Below, one piece after another: positions 62,163 to 64,000 of a stretch of DNA of 64,000 nucleotides. The notes under the pieces are model-generated. The model was not told where the DNA came from. It did no database searches and saw only the letters and a list, made by a program, of their open reading frames with translations. The translations under genes and the position numbers were made by a program. This stretch comes from VXYL01 sp965199875 (GTDB lineage Bacteria > Pseudomonadota > Gammaproteobacteria > Pseudomonadales > Azotimanducaceae): contig OZ241346.1 of NCBI GenBank assembly GCA_965199875.1, forward strand, positions 1,860,001-1,924,000, in the 5' to 3' direction. How positions within the stretch are numbered: position 1 is the first letter of the stretch; every line of letters begins with the position of its first letter.

Positions 62163-62894
62163 GTGGAAACCGCCCCAAGTGGCCCCACACGCCAAGTCGA
62201 CAGATTCAACATCGGCGACGTGCTGCACACGGCCTTCTGGATCTACGCGAGGAACTTCCCTGCCTTCTACCTGCTTGCCCTGATCGGCCACCTGCCGGCG
62301 TACTTCGCCACGGACTACTACGCTCCGGCGACCTACGCCTTCGTCCCGCCGAACTGGCTGGGCTGGCTGGTCGAAGCCCTCGTGTCGTCGCCTTGGCAGT
62401 CCAGCGCGCTGACCTACGCCGCCGTGCGCATCCTGCGCAGCGGCCGGCCGAGCGGTCTGCCCGACGTGCTCCGCCAGGCCGTGCTTGCGTTTCCCAGGGT
62501 GCTGCTCGTCGGCGTCCTGGGCGGAGTACTGATCTTCCTCGGATCTCTGCTGCTCATCGTGCCCGGCCTCATCCTGGCGCTGATGTTCGCCGTTGCGGCG
62601 CCGGCGGCGGTGGTGGAACGTCGCGCCGCCTCGGCGCTGCGCCGCAGCCACGAACTGACGCAAGGCCACAAGGGGGCGATTCTGGGCTTGTTCGTACTGA
62701 TGTGGCTGCCGATACTGGCGGCGCCGCTGGCCATCGCGAGCGTCGCCGACATGGCGGACCTGGGGCCGTATCTGGTTGGCCTTCTTCTGCCGGTACTGGA
62801 CGGCTTCTACGTCGTCGTCATCGCCGTCGTCTACCACGACCTGCGCGTCTTGAAGGAAGGCCCGGACCGCGGCATTGCCGACGTCTTCGACTGA
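62163..62894 (+). CDS. YciC-like multi-pass membrane protein
   Basis: 243 residues, GTG at 62163, 2 nt after the YejA-like stop. Five or six hydrophobic helices: FPAFYLLALIGHLPAYFA, VLLVGVLGGVLIFLGSLLLI, VPGLILALMFAVAAPAAVVE and so on. The segment LIVPGLILALMFAVAAPAAV followed by ERRAASALRRSHELTQGHKG is characteristic of glycerophosphoryl-diester-like/YciC and DUF975-type membrane proteins. Function unknown. Confidence 0.75.
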   Translation: METAPSGPTRQVDRFNIGDVLHTAFWIYARNFPAFYLLALIGHLPAYFATDYYAPATYAFVPPNWLGWLVEALVSSPWQSSALTYAAVRILRSGRPSGLPDVLRQAVLAFPRVLLVGVLGGVLIFLGSLLLIVPGLILALMFAVAAPAAVVERRAASALRRSHELTQGHKGAILGLFVLMWLPILAAPLAIASVADMADLGPYLVGLLLPVLDGFYVVVIAVVYHDLRVLKEGPDRGIADVFD

Positions 62895-62932
62895 GCCGGC
62901 GGCGATCCGCGGTCAACGGCGTCGTCGGCGCG

Positions 62933-63901
62933 TCACTCGTCCCAAGCGCTGGCGCGTGGCCGTGGACCGGCACCGGCGCTTGAAGAGCCGCCACCGGCGA
63001 TGGCGTGCTTGTCCACACGGCGCTCGCCGAACAACGCACGGCGCTCCAGATGCTGGCGCAAGGCCGCGTAGTAGTCGGCGAGAAACGCGCCCTCGTCGGC
63101 CTTCTCCACTGCTTCGCGCCAACCTATTCTGGCGCAGATGCGCTGCAGCACCTCTCTGGAGCGAACGCGCTGCAACACTTCCCGCTGGGTGGCCCGCCCG
63201 GCGAGCGTCCTCCCGGTTTCGCCGGGCTGGCGCAGAATTCGCTCCAGCACTTGCAGTTCGGCGATGCCGTAGACGTCCAGCTGCGCCTTGGAAAAACGAA
63301 ACTTCCTGGTCGAGCGCGGCGCGAAGCGGCCACTGGTCAAGTCGTGCTCCAGTGCGGTTCGACGGGTGGAGATCACCCAGGTGCCGCCGAGCATGTCGCC
63401 GATGCGCAGGCGATCCCGGTTGAACACCGGCATCAGCGTGAAGACGCCCAGCCAGGCCAGCGCCGAGGCAGCCAGCTCAGTGCCGCCGCCGAGACCCGAC
63501 AGCAGCAGGGTCAGCGGCATGAACACCTCCACTTCGCGCATCAGATTGCGCGCCGCCAGGCCGCTCGGCGACAGCGCGTGGCCGCGCCGGTCGACGACGC
63601 GCAGCCCCAGCAGACGCTTGCCAGGCGTCTGCCCCTGCCAGCGCAACTCGAAGAACAGAAAGTAGGGACAACGCAGAAAGAACGACACCAGGAGAAACAT
63701 CGCCACGCCCAGCTGGCTGCCGAACACCCACGCCAAGGCGTAGAACATCAGCAGCGCGGCGAGCAGGATCGCGCCGACGATGATGGCCACGTCGACCAGC
63801 AAGGCCGCGGCGCGGCTGCCGAGATCGGCCAGTTCGACGGCGACCGCAACCCCTTCCGGCGTCTCGAAGCTGCGCCGCCGTTGCGTCGGATCAAGCGTCA
63901 T
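62933..63901 (-). CDS. RDD-family membrane protein
   Basis: 322 residues, ATG at 63901. The RDD domain is at residues 15-190: the conserved Arg of DLGSRAAALLVDVAIIVGAI, the first Asp in VDVAI, and QTPGKRLLGLRVVDRRG; three or four membrane helices. The C-terminal 130 residues are hydrophilic and helical (STRKFRFSKAQLDVYGIAEL, VLQRVRSREVLQRICARIG), an extension seen in proteobacterial members. The ATG overlaps the stop of the upstream partial gene (ATGA). RDD proteins are often near SpoIIM-like, DUF58 and VWA genes. Confidence 0.88.
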   Translation of the reverse strand: MTLDPTQRRRSFETPEGVAVAVELADLGSRAAALLVDVAIIVGAILLAALLMFYALAWVFGSQLGVAMFLLVSFFLRCPYFLFFELRWQGQTPGKRLLGLRVVDRRGHALSPSGLAARNLMREVEVFMPLTLLLSGLGGGTELAASALAWLGVFTLMPVFNRDRLRIGDMLGGTWVISTRRTALEHDLTSGRFAPRSTRKFRFSKAQLDVYGIAELQVLERILRQPGETGRTLAGRATQREVLQRVRSREVLQRICARIGWREAVEKADEGAFLADYYAALRQHLERRALFGERRVDKHAIAGGGSSSAGAGPRPRASAWDE

Positions 63902-64000
63902 CCGATCCCCTTGCGTCCCATGCCGCGGCCCCGTCCCACGCCGCCGAAGTAGCAGCACCACCCCACCAGCATGAAGCCGCCGATGGCGAAGCGCCAAGCG
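63898..64000 (-). CDS. C-terminal tail of a membrane protein (5' end outside window)
   Basis: The last 33 codons read AWRFAIGGFMLVGWCYFGG, then a Gly/Arg-rich tail (VGRGRGMGRKGIG) before the TGA at 63898. One hydrophobic helix is visible. Position in front of an RDD gene with a 4-nt overlap suggests a SpoIIM-like membrane protein, the usual neighbour; the sequence alone is too short to confirm this. Confidence 0.5.
   Translation of the reverse strand, partial: AWRFAIGGFMLVGWCCYFGGVGRGRGMGRKGIG

Overview
The window is high-GC DNA, very probably from the chromosome of a gammaproteobacterium. The main reason is the block mreB-mreC-mreD-rng-yhdP-tldD-pmbA, which is a conserved gammaproteobacterial order, together with lpxC, E. 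coli-type threonine synthase, a YejA-like solute-binding protein and a TonB-dependent receptor remnant. The phytanoyl-CoA dioxygenase, SCP-x type thiolase with its DUF35 partner, class II aldolase and sulfatase/formylglycine-enzyme pair recall uncultured marine or host-associated gammaproteobacteria; that habitat is inference. I see no rRNA, no tRNA and no CRISPR array.

Layout. 1-3.3 kb: a partial exported repeat protein, a PhyH dioxygenase, a solo insertion-sequence end, two unrecognised small genes and a DUF433 gene. 3.3-9.5 kb (minus): a giant membrane protein and a two-gene AAA ATPase + DUF4276 (TOPRIM-like) pair. 9.7-21.4 kb: the cell-shape/envelope block (mreBCD, rng, yhdP, tldD, pmbA, then lpxC convergent). 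21.7-25.7 kb: a hypothetical gene, a DUF35/small protein/thiolase operon and a small phosphoesterase. 25.8-34.4 kb: a type I-G (formerly I-U) CRISPR-Cas effector operon, cas3-[fic]-csx17-csb1-csb2, without adaptation genes or array. 34.4-40.3 kb: cupin, flippase-like membrane protein, acetyltransferase, serine hydrolase, a Phd/PIN toxin-antitoxin pair and gene debris. 40.3-45.3 kb (minus): two large multidomain enzymes in a translationally coupled pair. 45.6-49.9 kb: VWA protein, class II aldolase, threonine synthase. 50-54 kb: a second AAA + DUF4276 pair, broken by an insertion sequence and two single-base frameshifts. 54.3-58.2 kb: PIN remnant, small lipoprotein, sulfatase and its activating enzyme, and a truncated IS. 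58.2-64 kb: ankyrin protein, MFS transporter, YejA-like binding protein, membrane protein, RDD protein and the tail of one more membrane protein.

How genes work together. MreBCD direct lateral wall growth; YhdP belongs to the AsmA-like family linked to lipid transport between membranes; LpxC commits UDP-GlcNAc to lipid A; TldD/PmbA form one heterodimeric protease. DUF35 plus thiolase form a typical acyl-CoA/steroid side-chain lyase pair. The sulfatase needs the adjacent formylglycine-generating enzyme. Many neighbours overlap by 4 nt (ATGA, GTGA or TTGA), indicating translational coupling.

The strongest candidates for something new are the 1216-residue glycosyltransferase/kinase-like/methyltransferase protein coupled to a SLOG + polysaccharide-deacetylase fusion (40339-45305), and the Fic-domain gene embedded between cas3 and csx17, now frameshifted and read in frame with cas3.
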